DNA of 38,042 bases. Source: a virus. The translations under genes and the position numbers were made by a program. Location: IMG/VR virus record IMGVR_UViG_3300046740_000130, positions 1 through 38,042 of that record, one strand, 5' to 3'. The stretch's first letter is position 1. Every line of letters starts with the position of its first letter. The notes below the pieces were generated by a model. That model saw nothing but the letters and a program-made list of their open reading frames with translations, had not been told where the DNA came from and made no database searches. Positions 22,081 through 30,658 of this stretch are shown here, in pieces.

Positions 22081-22290
22081 CTACCGCAACGCGGTGGCGA
22101 GCTGGGTCCGTAGATTCGCGTGAGCAACGCCGAGCGCGTTGTACGCCTGAGTTGTGACGAGCGGGCCGAGGGTCTCGACCGTCGAGCTCCACCAGGCAGC
22201 GATCACCGCTTCCACGTGGTCGGGCAACTCTGGAACCTTGGCCGCGGCGGGCGCGCCGTCGACCTGGTCGTTCTGTTCGTCTGCTGGCAT
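22081..22290 (-). CDS. Small hypothetical protein (69 aa)
   Basis: Short acidic-to-helical protein between the tail-completion gene and the tail tube. The sequence PELPDHVEAVIAAWWSSTVE suggests a single amphipathic helix, followed by NALGVAHANLRTQLATALR. No recognised domain. It sits in order within the late operon. Confidence 0.55.
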   Translation of the reverse strand: MPADEQNDQVDGAPAAAKVPELPDHVEAVIAAWWSSTVETLGPLVTTQAYNALGVAHANLRTQLATALR

Positions 22291-22303
22291 ACGATCCTCC
22301 GCG

Positions 22304-22786
22304 CTAGGCGCTGATTAAAATGTCGATTTTCACCACGGCTTGGGCATCGCTGCCGATGATGCCCTCAAATATCATGACCTCGCCCTGCCGCTGACAGGTG
22401 TAACACAACCCGCCGAGTGACGTCCCCCACGTGCCGGGGGGATTGTTCAGGAAGTTGGCCCCGGCGACTGGTCCCTCTTCCGGCGTGCGCTTGATCGCGG
22501 CGTCGATGCCATCGAGCAAGTCGTTCAGCTGCGTGCTTGGCGGGACGAGCCGCCCCTCGTCGTTCCGGGCGTACATGACCACCCGAGCGGTGAGGACGAA
22601 CAGCGGCGGCATTCCCTGCGCCGCGGCCACCGTGCGCTCGAAGTCCTTGACCATGAACATCGCCGGGCATTGGGGCGGCATCGTATCGTCCCAGGACTGG
22701 AACACCCGCGAGGTGAACTTGAACCCCGGCACGGCCTGGAGCCGCTGGAACAGCGCGGCGAAGCACGCCTCGCGGTTGATCGGCAT
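22304..22786 (-). CDS. Tail terminator / tail-completion-like protein (160 aa)
   Basis: Position after the HK97 gp10-like protein and before the tube gene is where tail terminators lie. The protein begins MPINREACFAALFQRLQAVP, then FKFTSRVFQSWDDTMPPQCP and a VLTARVVMYARND strand, an alpha/beta pattern seen in these proteins. The start directly abuts the preceding stop (TAGATG). Named from position and general pattern, not from a strong motif. Confidence 0.6.
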   Translation of the reverse strand: MPINREACFAALFQRLQAVPGFKFTSRVFQSWDDTMPPQCPAMFMVKDFERTVAAAQGMPPLFVLTARVVMYARNDEGRLVPPSTQLNDLLDGIDAAIKRTPEEGPVAGANFLNNPPGTWGTSLGGLCYTCQRQGEVMIFEGIIGSDAQAVVKIDILISA

Positions 22787-23266
22787 CTACAGCCCCCGCA
22801 TGGCAGCGGCGAGCGTCTCTTTGATGACGGGCCGCATGGCGTTGAGCGGCGGGCGGAGCCACGGCTTGGCCGCCTGGTCCCGCGCTGGCTGGTGGACGTG
22901 CCGCACCGGATGCGATGCACCCGGCCAGAATAGGGCGCCCGCTTTCACGGGGTAAATGTCTCGCTCCGGTACATGAAAGCCCAACTCCCAGGCACGCCCG
23001 TAGACGAGCGCCGAACCGGTCAGCGAGCGGAAAACGTCGCCCTCTTCGATGAATCGTGTGTTGACGCTGCGCGCCAGTCGACCCGACCGGCGGTTCAGCA
23101 CCCCGCCGTTCAGCGTCCCGCCGACGACGGCGCTCTGGAGCGTGTAGCCGAGCCCGCGGATGGCAGCGCGCACGCGCACGCGGACCTCCTGCGGCGCGAC
23201 GGTGAGGAACTTCCGCTCGACGGCCTCGCCGCCGATCACCCGCCCTTGGATCAGGCCGCCAGCCAT
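22787..23266 (-). CDS. HK97 gp10-like tail-completion protein
   Basis: 159-residue protein at the head-tail joint. The NRRSGRLARSVNTRFIEEGD segment is the 'TG.L..S' core of the gp10-like family, and the VYGRAWELGFHVPERDIYPV segment carries the usual 'Y....E.G' strand; the C-terminal KPWLRPPLNAMRP is also typical. ATG 23266 overlaps the connector stop by one base (TAATG). Confidence 0.78.
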   Translation of the reverse strand: MAGGLIQGRVIGGEAVERKFLTVAPQEVRVRVRAAIRGLGYTLQSAVVGGTLNGGVLNRRSGRLARSVNTRFIEEGDVFRSLTGSALVYGRAWELGFHVPERDIYPVKAGALFWPGASHPVRHVHQPARDQAAKPWLRPPLNAMRPVIKETLAAAMRGL

Positions 23267-23829
23267 TAGACGGGCACCACCTGGCGGTACTGGTTGAGGA
23301 CGTTCTGCACGTCCTTGGTGTACTGGCCCGTTTCGAACTGCACCGTCTCCTGGCCCATGTTCTTGCTGTTCTGGCCGAGCCGGGTCAGCTGGCGGTACCG
23401 ATAGGCGACCGTCTTGGACGCCGCGAGCACGAGGTCGGCGGGCATCGTGGCGAACCCTGCCGAGTAGGTGAGGATCACGTTGCCGACACCAGGCGCGAAG
23501 ATCCCCGACCGGAGCTTGACCGCCGTGCGCGTCCAGACATAGTCGGTGGTCGCCAGCGTTTTCATGAGTTGCGGCCCCGGTCCCACCTGCACGCTCGCCA
23601 CCGCGGTCGCGGGGTAATTCTGGAACGTGAGCATGTTGGTCCCGGTACCGTCCCGCGTCTCGACGTAGTCGGCGAGGTTCAGGTCTCGGTTGAGCACCGA
23701 TCGGAACTCCTCACACACCCCCGAGACGAGCGTCTGGAGGAGCGCCTGGTCCTCGGTGATGTTCGCGCCCGGCTGGAGCAGGAGCAGCGGGCGCACCTGA
23801 GCAACGCTGGTGAAGTCGCTGCCGGGCAT
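23266..23829 (-). CDS. Head-tail connector protein (gp6/gp15-like)
   Basis: 187-residue adaptor that docks on the portal. Two helices at the start (ITEDQALLQTLVSGVCEEFR, then SVLNRDL) lead to a beta part that includes TYSAGFATMPADLVLAASKT, the 'Y.AG....P.D...A' signature of phage connector proteins. The C-terminal helix (VQNVLNQYRQV) also fits. The gene lies in the usual place two genes after the capsid gene. Confidence 0.8.
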   Translation of the reverse strand: MPGSDFTSVAQVRPLLLLQPGANITEDQALLQTLVSGVCEEFRSVLNRDLNLADYVETRDGTGTNMLTFQNYPATAVASVQVGPGPQLMKTLATTDYVWTRTAVKLRSGIFAPGVGNVILTYSAGFATMPADLVLAASKTVAYRYRQLTRLGQNSKNMGQETVQFETGQYTKDVQNVLNQYRQVVPV

Positions 23830-23832
23830 CGG

Positions 23833-24246
23833 TTACCCCTCGGACCCGTACGCGAGCTCGCGGGCCTCAGCGTCGGACAACCCGGACGCCAGCCCCTCGA
23901 GGTAGTCCTCGGTCTTGTGATCGACCCGGGCGGCGGTGTTGGAATGCTCGACCGCCATGCCGAGGCCGATCAGCGCATCGCGCAGCCGGAAATGGTCGCC
24001 ACGAGGCGCCAGGACCGGACCGGCCACAACGACCGCGGGGGGAGCTTTCGGCGGCTCCTGGGGCACGCTGGAGGCCGCGGCGGTAGCATTATGCTCACCC
24101 TCGGGCGGCGGCGAGTCGCTGAACCCGAGCGCCCGCACCTGAGCGGCGAATTTCACCGGCACCGTGATCTGGCCGTTGTCCGCATGATACGCCGCCTGGT
24201 CGCCGTGGATAGTGACCGCGCCCTTCCCGTAGAGAGTAACCAGCAT
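23833..24246 (-). CDS. Small head-region protein (137 aa)
   Basis: Found directly downstream of the capsid terminator. The first 45 residues, with GKGAVTIHGDQAAYHADNGQ then ITVPVKFAAQVRALGFS, form a beta-rich module seen in small proteins that follow capsid genes. A Pro/Ala linker comes next, then a helical C-terminal region (YLEGLASGLSDAEARELAYG). Function unknown; a head-decoration or joining role is a guess from position. Confidence 0.65.
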   Translation of the reverse strand: MLVTLYGKGAVTIHGDQAAYHADNGQITVPVKFAAQVRALGFSDSPPPEGEHNATAAASSVPQEPPKAPPAVVVAGPVLAPRGDHFRLRDALIGLGMAVEHSNTAARVDHKTEDYLEGLASGLSDAEARELAYGSEG

Positions 24247-24270
24247 CGCCCGAGCCCCATGTGAGAAATG

Positions 24271-24305
24271 AAAAGCGGGGCGGGCGTTCTGGCTGCCCGC
24301 CCCGC
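24271..24305 (-). terminator. Strong terminator after major capsid gene
   Basis: On the minus strand an 11-bp perfect GC stem (GCGGGGCGGGC / GCCCGCCCCGC) with a 9-base loop is followed by TTTTC. It lies 38 bases after the capsid stop. It would reduce transcription of the connector and tail genes relative to capsid. Confidence 0.8.
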
Positions 24306-24342
24306 GGATAGACCCCGAGGGGTCGGCCTACTGTCCCGCGCC

Positions 24343-25857
24343 TTACGCTGGCGCGATGTTCGTGATCGCTCCGAACGCCGGGAGGAAGTACCCGATCAGC
24401 ACCTCGTCGGCGTAGACCCCGAACTCGCGCTTACGAGTGCGGAGCGGCCAGATGGTCTGGTAGTAGTCCTGGCGGTACCGGATCTCCAGCACGTTCCCGA
24501 GCCCGCTCATCGGATAGGCTGCGCCGATGTCCTTGCTCGTGAACATGATCGTGCCGGGTGGAACCCAGGGATGCACGCGGACGCGCACCGACTGGTTGGT
24601 GTACTTGTTCATCAGCGAGCCGACGACCACGCCGCCCGTGATGTCGTAGTTGGCCGTCGACGCGTCGGCGTTGAACCGGAACAGCGGCGCACCGCCGCCC
24701 GCGATCACGATCTTGTTGATCGATCCCGCTTCCTGGCTGTTCACCCAAATAGTGTCGGGGGAGAGCCGGTAGTTGTCCCAAAACGACTTGAACGCGGTGT
24801 TGATCTCGACCACACCGCCCGCGCTGTCGGTCGTCAACGGCGTGCCGACGCCGTCCGTCCCCGTCGCCAGCGTGGCGAGGTAAGCACCCGTCCCCGCGAA
24901 TGCGGAGGTGTACAGGATGCCATCGAACGTGTACGACGTGCCGCCGACGACGTTCTTGGAGTTGTCCGTCGCGGCGAGGGTTTGGAAGTCCTGGCGCGCA
25001 GCGGTGATCAGCGCGGTGTTGAAATTCACCGAGTTGATCGTGGTGATCTGCTGGAGGTACTGGTGCGTGTTGCTGTTCCCCAGGTACCAGGCATACGCGA
25101 TCGCGCCGGTTACCGGTACCACGTGCGCGGTGACGCGCTGCACCGCGGTTCCGGCGTTGAGCGTGACACCCGCCGAGAGGACCGATGGCGCCGCGGTCCC
25201 ACCGTACAACGTGTCGGTCGACCCGTCCGCGTTCGTGCGGGAGATCGTCTGCACGACTCCGGCGGTCACGGTGGCGTTCAGCCAGCCGTCGTGCGTCAGC
25301 GCGACACACCCGACGTAGTACGTCCCGTCCGAGAGCGCGCCAGCGGTGGCGGCTCCGGCGGCGGTCGGCGTCGGCGTGGTGCCGAGCGCGATCGACTGGT
25401 TGCCGCCGACGATCATCTGCTCCTCAGAGATCATCAGCGAGCGGAGCGCGGCCTGGACAGCGCGAGCGTCCGCGTCGTCGTACCCTTCCGCGGCATACTC
25501 GGCTTCGAACGACGCGTAGTTTTCGAACCCGATGCCGATGTAGGACGAGGTCCGCGTGACGACGGTCTGCGAGATGTACGCGTTCCGGTTCCCTTCCGAC
25601 ACACCAGCCGGGATCCGGGTGGTGTTGATGCCGGTGATGGCGCGCCAGTTGGTGGCCGTGCCGCCGTCACCCTTCACCCGCGGGATCTCGTTGCGGAGCG
25701 GCGTGACGACCTTCCCCCACGGCGTCAGGAACAGCGCCGGACGCTGGAGGTCATAGTTGATCAGGCCGGTGGCCTGGGTGATCCCGCCAGCTTTGGCGAT
25801 GTCGACCGGAGTCATCATCGCCTTGCGGATGGCGTCGAGCGTTTCAGCGGTGGTCAT
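24343..25857 (-). CDS. Major capsid protein (HK97-fold, with inserted domain)
   Basis: 504-residue capsid protein. The N-terminal arm (MTTAETLDAIRKAMMTPVDI) and the segments RTSSYIGIGFENYASFEAEY and ADARAVQAALRSLMISEEQM fit an HK97-like fold, as does the C-terminal SVRVRVHPWVPPGTIMFTSK. Residues about 160-270 are a Gly/Thr/Ala-rich beta insertion (ALSDGTYYVGCVALTHDGWL, then a HVVPVTGAIAYAWYLGNSNT unit), which makes the protein about 100-150 residues longer than a basic capsid subunit. AAAGGAG lies 10 bases upstream of ATG 25857. The protease gene precedes it, as expected. Confidence 0.85.
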   Translation of the reverse strand: MTTAETLDAIRKAMMTPVDIAKAGGITQATGLINYDLQRPALFLTPWGKVVTPLRNEIPRVKGDGGTATNWRAITGINTTRIPAGVSEGNRNAYISQTVVTRTSSYIGIGFENYASFEAEYAAEGYDDADARAVQAALRSLMISEEQMIVGGNQSIALGTTPTPTAAGAATAGALSDGTYYVGCVALTHDGWLNATVTAGVVQTISRTNADGSTDTLYGGTAAPSVLSAGVTLNAGTAVQRVTAHVVPVTGAIAYAWYLGNSNTHQYLQQITTINSVNFNTALITAARQDFQTLAATDNSKNVVGGTSYTFDGILYTSAFAGTGAYLATLATGTDGVGTPLTTDSAGGVVEINTAFKSFWDNYRLSPDTIWVNSQEAGSINKIVIAGGGAPLFRFNADASTANYDITGGVVVGSLMNKYTNQSVRVRVHPWVPPGTIMFTSKDIGAAYPMSGLGNVLEIRYRQDYYQTIWPLRTRKREFGVYADEVLIGYFLPAFGAITNIAPA

Positions 25858-25884
25858 GGAATCGACTCTCCTTTGGCGCGGCGG

Positions 25885-27402
25885 TTAGCCGACTTTCCGG
25901 TTGAGGGTGATCGGCCCGGCCTTCATGGACTTCTTGAACGCGGACTCGAAGTCCTCGTCCTTCTCGTCCACACCGTCGGCGCCCTTGCCGATGGTGTCGG
26001 CTTCCTTCGGGACGGCGCGGATGGCGCCCTTCGCCTTGATGAAATCGACCATCTTGGCCGACTCCTCGATCAGCTGGTCACGCTCGGTGGTTACTGCGCC
26101 CAGGTCGGTCTGCGCCTTGGTCAGCGCCTCTTTGGTGCTGGTGAGCTCGCCGGTCATCTTCTCGATCGAGCCTTCCGCTTTTTCGAGCCGCTCGGTAAGC
26201 GCGGTGATGCTCTTGGCGAGATCATCGCTCCCGGCTGCCTTCTTCGCGTCGTCTGCCATGTCATCTCCCTCGTTATCGTCGGTGGAATCGTAACCGAGTT
26301 TTCCGAACCCGGTCTCCATGTCCTTGCACATTTTGTGGAGCTCACCGATCGCCTCAGCGGTCGATTTCGAGAATCGGCGTCCGGCCTTGCAGAGATCGCC
26401 AGCGGCGATCGCCTTGGCGGCGCTGTCGAGCAGGTCGTCATCGTCGAGCGTCCCGAGACCGAGCAACTCCGCCGTCTCTTCCTCGACCATGTCACGCAAC
26501 GAGCGAGCGATCATGATGCAACCTTCGCGGAGTTGGCCGGGGACGCTTGACCCGTCGCCCTCCATGTCCGCTTCTAGTCTGGAGCTATTATAGCACCAGA
26601 AAAGTCCCTGGAGTAGATCAGCCAGCCGGGACACGTCATACAGCCCCTTGTGTAAGTCCTCGCCCGCCATGGCTTTCTCCGTGGTTTTGGCCGCGCTTGG
26701 CGGACCGTCTTTGTCGATCTTCGCTTTCCACGCGGCGATGATCCGCCGCTTGATCGCCGACGCATCTTTCGCGCTGTACTTGCCCGAGTTTTTCGGCTTG
26801 TTGATGTAATTCCACGCGGCGCGGATATGCTCGACCGTGTCGATCGGGTACTTCTTATTGGTTGGGTCGGCGAACGTCACGTCGCCGTACTTCCCCTCGC
26901 CCTCGCTGGCGCTCGTGTCGCTCCGCTCGGCCACCTTGTCGACGATCTGGAGCGCGCCGCTCTTGTCGGCTTTGGCGAGCGTGATCCGGGCGTCGGGGTT
27001 CGCGGGTCGATCGACCAGGCTGATCTCGGTGAGGGTGATCCCCTCGACCACCGACTTGTCGGTCTTGCTCCGCTTGGTGACTTTGCCGCCGAGGCTAAAC
27101 CCTTTCAGGACACCGGTTTGCACCTTCTTGACGCTGCCCGGGTCGACGATATGCGCGCCGAAGTTGGTGATCCCGTCCGCGTCGACGCTCGCCTCGAGCG
27201 CCACACCCGCGGCGATCGGCTGGTGCATTTCCCGCACGTTCCCGTATTCGAGATAGTCGGGCAAGGCACGGCGCACGGCCTCGGCCTTGATGATCTCTCC
27301 GTCAGAATCTCGTGACTCGCTGGACGCTACGCCGAACACTTTCAGCGTGCCGTCGTCTTGCTCCTCAACTTTGGAAAATGGCGCCCAAAGTAGGTGCGGC
27401 AT
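25885..27402 (-). CDS. Prohead protease fused to scaffold-like C-terminus (XkdF-type)
   Basis: 505-residue protein. The first 140 residues are a prohead serine protease: likely catalytic His60 in VREMHQP, Ser103 in LKGFSLGGKV, and Asp131 in ISLVDRPANP. Residues about 180-235 hold the phage-typical HIRAAWNYINKPKNSGKYSA and AIKRRIIAAWKAKI block (DUF6582-like). Residues about 390-470 are a coiled coil (ITALTERLEKAEGSIEKMTG onwards), as in a scaffold. A single polyprotein could therefore guide capsid assembly and then digest its own scaffold part. The end GPITLNRKVG resembles the tail of other scaffolds. Confidence 0.82.
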   Translation of the reverse strand: MPHLLWAPFSKVEEQDDGTLKVFGVASSESRDSDGEIIKAEAVRRALPDYLEYGNVREMHQPIAAGVALEASVDADGITNFGAHIVDPGSVKKVQTGVLKGFSLGGKVTKRSKTDKSVVEGITLTEISLVDRPANPDARITLAKADKSGALQIVDKVAERSDTSASEGEGKYGDVTFADPTNKKYPIDTVEHIRAAWNYINKPKNSGKYSAKDASAIKRRIIAAWKAKIDKDGPPSAAKTTEKAMAGEDLHKGLYDVSRLADLLQGLFWCYNSSRLEADMEGDGSSVPGQLREGCIMIARSLRDMVEEETAELLGLGTLDDDDLLDSAAKAIAAGDLCKAGRRFSKSTAEAIGELHKMCKDMETGFGKLGYDSTDDNEGDDMADDAKKAAGSDDLAKSITALTERLEKAEGSIEKMTGELTSTKEALTKAQTDLGAVTTERDQLIEESAKMVDFIKAKGAIRAVPKEADTIGKGADGVDEKDEDFESAFKKSMKAGPITLNRKVG

Positions 27403-27450
27403 TCAGGCTCCGGGTAACCAGGGGAACAGGGGACGCGTAAGGAAAATACA

Positions 27451-27465
27451 TCTGGCGGTGCCAGA
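27451..27465 (-). other. Short intergenic hairpin
   Basis: TCTGGC-ACC-GCCAGA on the minus strand, 8 bases after the portal gene stop and followed by TGTATTTTCC. The stem is only 6 bp with a 3-base loop, so it is a weak terminator or an mRNA-processing hairpin in the 71-bp gap before the protease gene. Confidence 0.35.
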
Positions 27466-27473
27466 CACAAGAA

Positions 27474-29837
27474 CTAACCCTCGCCGCCGTCCTCAGCTGC
27501 GGGCACGTCGGCGACCAGCGAATCATCGACGACCGGGAGCACGCTGCATTCGCAGTTGGGGTGCGCGGGCGGTGCGTCGTCGCCGGAGGGGAACACGTCA
27601 TCGAGCGCGATCACCCCCTCGTCGGCATTGGCCTGGCATTCCGGGCACGGGTCGTCGTCGGGATCCCAACTCTTGCCGGTCACCACGCCGGAGGCGCGGA
27701 ACCCGATCATGGTCCCCGCCACGTCGGCGTTGGCCGTCTCGGTGCGGGCGATCATCTGCGCTCGAGCGTCGGAGAACCCGAACCCGTCCGCCATCTGTTG
27801 CGCGAGCTCGTCGTTCGTGAGCCCGTCCCGGATGGCCGCGGCGGTGAGCTCGTTCACGGCGTCCCGCGTGGTGTCGCTGACTTCCGTGATCAGGTTACCG
27901 ATCCGCGCTTCCGCCCAGGCGATCGCCTCGTCGTTGGCTTGCTCCAGGAGCGCCGCGAACGCGTCGTCGGTGCCGGGGACATAGTCGCCCACGTGGTCGA
28001 GTGCGGCCTGGGCGCGTTCGGTGGCGAGCGCCTCGATGAGTGCGCGCAGCCGCTCGCGGGCGTCATCATCCCAGGGCGTGTCCTCCAGCGCCCGGAGCGC
28101 CTGGTTGATGTCATCTTCCGACACCTTGGCGAGTTTCTGAGCGCGGTCGCGGATCATCGCAACCACCGCTTTCCGTTGGGCGCGCAGCACGCGCCCCGCT
28201 GCAGCCCCTACTCCCCGCTGGACGCGAGCCGTGAGTTTGCGATTCGTTGGGACCGCGGGAAGTGACCTCCCGGCAGCGCTGCGCGCCGCCTTGGCGACGT
28301 CGCCTTTCGGTTTCGTCCCGGCTGGAGGTTGCGGTGCACCAGGCTTGGGTTTCCCTGGGGGCGCACCCTTTGCCGGCGGCTGTTTGCCTGTCGATGCAGG
28401 TACAGCGCCCGGTGCACCAGCTGGTAACATCGGCGGCGGTTCCGGCTCTGGCGGCTGGAGCTCGTCCAGCTGCTCGGGGGTGGCTGGCGGGAGTCCGGCC
28501 ATTTCGCGGGCCTCGCCGAGCGTCAGGATCGGCTTGCTCGCGCCGGTCGTACCGCCGAAATACGAGACGATCACCTTGGCTTTCACCTCCGCGTCGACGA
28601 TCTCCTCGTCGTCCCACGCGGCGCGCAAGTCTGGACGCCCGACGCGGAGCAGGAGGTCGTCGATCACGTCCTGGACGTACCCCTTGGTCGCCTCCAGCCC
28701 TTCCTCCGCCGCGGTTTCCTTGGCCGTCTCAGCGGTGGCGCGGTTGGTCTCTTTCACGAGCCCCTGGACCGGCAGCGAAAAGCAGTAGCAAATGACGCGG
28801 GCCAGCCATTCGTCGAACTCGTTTTTGAGCACCTCCGTCTTGGTCTCGAACGGCTTCATCTGCCCGGGATAGAACCGGGCCTTGCGCCGCTCGGCGAGGT
28901 TGCCAGACAGGAGCGAGTCCCACCATTCCTGCGCCTGGCGGATCTGGTCGGGGTTCCACGTATCCGGGACGCCGATCATCATGTCGGGGACGGTGCCGCT
29001 CGTGTAGTAGTTGAGCACCGACAGCTGGCGGTTCAGCGCGATCGTGACGATCCCGACGACCTGCTCCACCCGCGAGAATCCGTACATGCGATTCGATCGC
29101 GGGTTGTCCATGTAATACGCGAGGTCTTCCGTCGTGTATTCGACGGACGGGATCCCCTTCAACACTTGCTGATAGGCCGGGAGCGGCGGGACTGGCGTGC
29201 GCCCCTGGTTGTCGATTAACAGCTTGATCAGCGCGGGGTCGATCGTCTCGAATAGCACGCCGCTTCCGCTCGGGCGGATGTACACCGCGTTCGCGTCGAT
29301 GACGTAGTGATCCTCGAGGAGCTTCCCGATCCAGTTGCGCCACGTGCTGATCCCGTCCGGCTTGCGGAATATCTGCTCGAGCAGCCGCGCCCCTGGTCCG
29401 CCGTCGTCGTCCTTCTCGCGCCCGACGATCTTCCACCGGAGCGCCTTCATCTGGTCCTTGCGCGTCTCGATGGCGAGCCGGAGGAGGTCGAGACCACCCG
29501 CCGCTGGTTCAGCCAGGCGCCGGAGCATTTCAAACGAGATCGTGTTTTCGCCGGGCTCCTGCCGCGGCTGGTACGCGATGTTGACGCCGTACGGGTAGTC
29601 GAACGCCCGCCCGCGGGTGCTATCCGGTGCCTGGGGGGTGAACGGATCGAGCGGCGGGAACCATGGCCCGTCGAACCCGGACCGCACGCCGGAGCGATTC
29701 AGCGCGATCGCATCGAGCGCCGCGGGGTTGATCGGCTTGACGGTTCCCTCCGCGCCACGGGCCTCCCCCCTCGTGCCGGTTGGCATGTTGGGGGGGTTAC
29801 CGATCCGAGCGACACCGCCCGTTTTTGCTTGCGCCAT
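27474..29837 (-). CDS. Portal protein fused to MuF-type minor head domain
   Basis: 787 residues. The first 470 form the portal: FDYPYGVNIAYQPRQEPGEN, then LLRLAIETRKDQMKALRWKI, the RNWIGKLLEDHYVIDANAVY segment, and a stem region near VICYCFSLPVQGLVKETNRA. A Pro/Gly/Lys linker (about 480-550) follows. The C-terminus is a Phage_Mu_F domain: MIARTETANADVAGTMIGFR, then CPECQANADEGVIALDDVFP, then PPAHPNCECSVLPV with the conserved Cys/His set. These are usually separate adjacent genes, so a fusion is notable. Start ATG 29837 lacks a clear Shine-Dalgarno. Confidence 0.85.
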   Translation of the reverse strand: MAQAKTGGVARIGNPPNMPTGTRGEARGAEGTVKPINPAALDAIALNRSGVRSGFDGPWFPPLDPFTPQAPDSTRGRAFDYPYGVNIAYQPRQEPGENTISFEMLRRLAEPAAGGLDLLRLAIETRKDQMKALRWKIVGREKDDDGGPGARLLEQIFRKPDGISTWRNWIGKLLEDHYVIDANAVYIRPSGSGVLFETIDPALIKLLIDNQGRTPVPPLPAYQQVLKGIPSVEYTTEDLAYYMDNPRSNRMYGFSRVEQVVGIVTIALNRQLSVLNYYTSGTVPDMMIGVPDTWNPDQIRQAQEWWDSLLSGNLAERRKARFYPGQMKPFETKTEVLKNEFDEWLARVICYCFSLPVQGLVKETNRATAETAKETAAEEGLEATKGYVQDVIDDLLLRVGRPDLRAAWDDEEIVDAEVKAKVIVSYFGGTTGASKPILTLGEAREMAGLPPATPEQLDELQPPEPEPPPMLPAGAPGAVPASTGKQPPAKGAPPGKPKPGAPQPPAGTKPKGDVAKAARSAAGRSLPAVPTNRKLTARVQRGVGAAAGRVLRAQRKAVVAMIRDRAQKLAKVSEDDINQALRALEDTPWDDDARERLRALIEALATERAQAALDHVGDYVPGTDDAFAALLEQANDEAIAWAEARIGNLITEVSDTTRDAVNELTAAAIRDGLTNDELAQQMADGFGFSDARAQMIARTETANADVAGTMIGFRASGVVTGKSWDPDDDPCPECQANADEGVIALDDVFPSGDDAPPAHPNCECSVLPVVDDSLVADVPAAEDGGEG

Positions 29838-29853
29838 CGCTCAGGCGCCGGTG

Positions 29854-30504
29854 CTAGTACGCCAGACCGGCGTCGTAATAATTGGTCACGCTGGCGGGGT
29901 TGCCGCCGGTTCCCGTGGCGAGTGCGTCCGTCGCGTCGACGAACGGCTGGCCGGTGGCCGTTTTGAGCGTCATATACCCGAGCGCGGCGCTCGCGGCGGG
30001 GGTGGCGGGGAGTGCGGCGATCGCCGCGGCCTCGCTGGCGTAGCCGGTGGTGAAGTTGGCCGCGCCGGGGGTGATCGCCTTGGTGTCGGACGCGTTCACC
30101 GAGAGCAGGTAGATCGCCCACTGGTCGGCGGGGACCGTCCCGGCGGGCAGCGCGGTACCGGCGGCGACCGCGGCGGCGGCCTTGTACGTATTCACGCCAG
30201 CCGCGGCGGCGCCGATCTGGAACCCGACCGCGATGTTGGCGAGCCGGGTATTCGTGGACCCCATCACGAGCCCCGCTTTCCCGAGGACGCGATCACTGAG
30301 CATCTTGGCGATCTGCGAGAACAAGATCCCGGCGGTCGCTGAGAACGACGACCCGGTCATCTGCCAGCCGCCCGCGATCAGCGGGAGCGCGTTCGTGGCG
30401 TCGACTGAGACGTTGCCGCTGGCGTCGACCGTGGTGGTCGAGCCGTCGCGGAGAATGACCGTGCTCCCTTGGGAGATCCCGGTCGGTGCGTGTAGGGTGA
30501 TCAT
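29854..30504 (-). CDS. Putative structural protein (216 aa)
   Basis: Ala/Thr/Gly-rich beta-type protein. The opening (GISQGSTVILRDGSTTTVDA, then VDATNALPLIAGGW) matches the short module of small phage virion proteins that end in 'D...LI..GW'. The middle and C-terminus carry GYMTLKTATGQPFVDATDAL, a beta-hairpin pattern of surface or fibre-like proteins. GAGG stands 9 bases before ATG 30504. A head-fibre or decoration role is a guess. It is the first gene downstream of the operator-like site at 30620. Confidence 0.65.
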   Translation of the reverse strand: MITLHAPTGISQGSTVILRDGSTTTVDASGNVSVDATNALPLIAGGWQMTGSSFSATAGILFSQIAKMLSDRVLGKAGLVMGSTNTRLANIAVGFQIGAAAAGVNTYKAAAAVAAGTALPAGTVPADQWAIYLLSVNASDTKAITPGAANFTTGYASEAAAIAALPATPAASAALGYMTLKTATGQPFVDATDALATGTGGNPASVTNYYDAGLAY

Positions 30505-30619
30505 ATCGAGAACCTCGCAAGGGGTGAGTTGACAACCTGCGGACCCGCCGAGCGATCCGGTCTGACCATGTCGGGAGAATAATATCGCCCGCGAGGCTCG
30601 CCGTCACGCGTGCGTTTTC

Positions 30620-30636
30620 TTGTGATCGAATTACAA
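30620..30636. promoter_or_regulatory. Operator-like palindrome in the late region, with extra half-site
   Basis: TTGTGAT-CGA-ATTACAA matches the 2997/11592 palindromes at 6 of 7 bases on the left and 7 of 7 on the right. A further TTGTAA half-site lies at 30647-30652. Both stand in the 154-bp gap between the terminase stop and the next gene, and are AT-rich islands in GC-rich DNA. A regulated promoter for the head genes is the natural reading. Confidence 0.6.
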
Positions 30637-30658
30637 CCGGCCAGAGTTGTAAAGAGAC

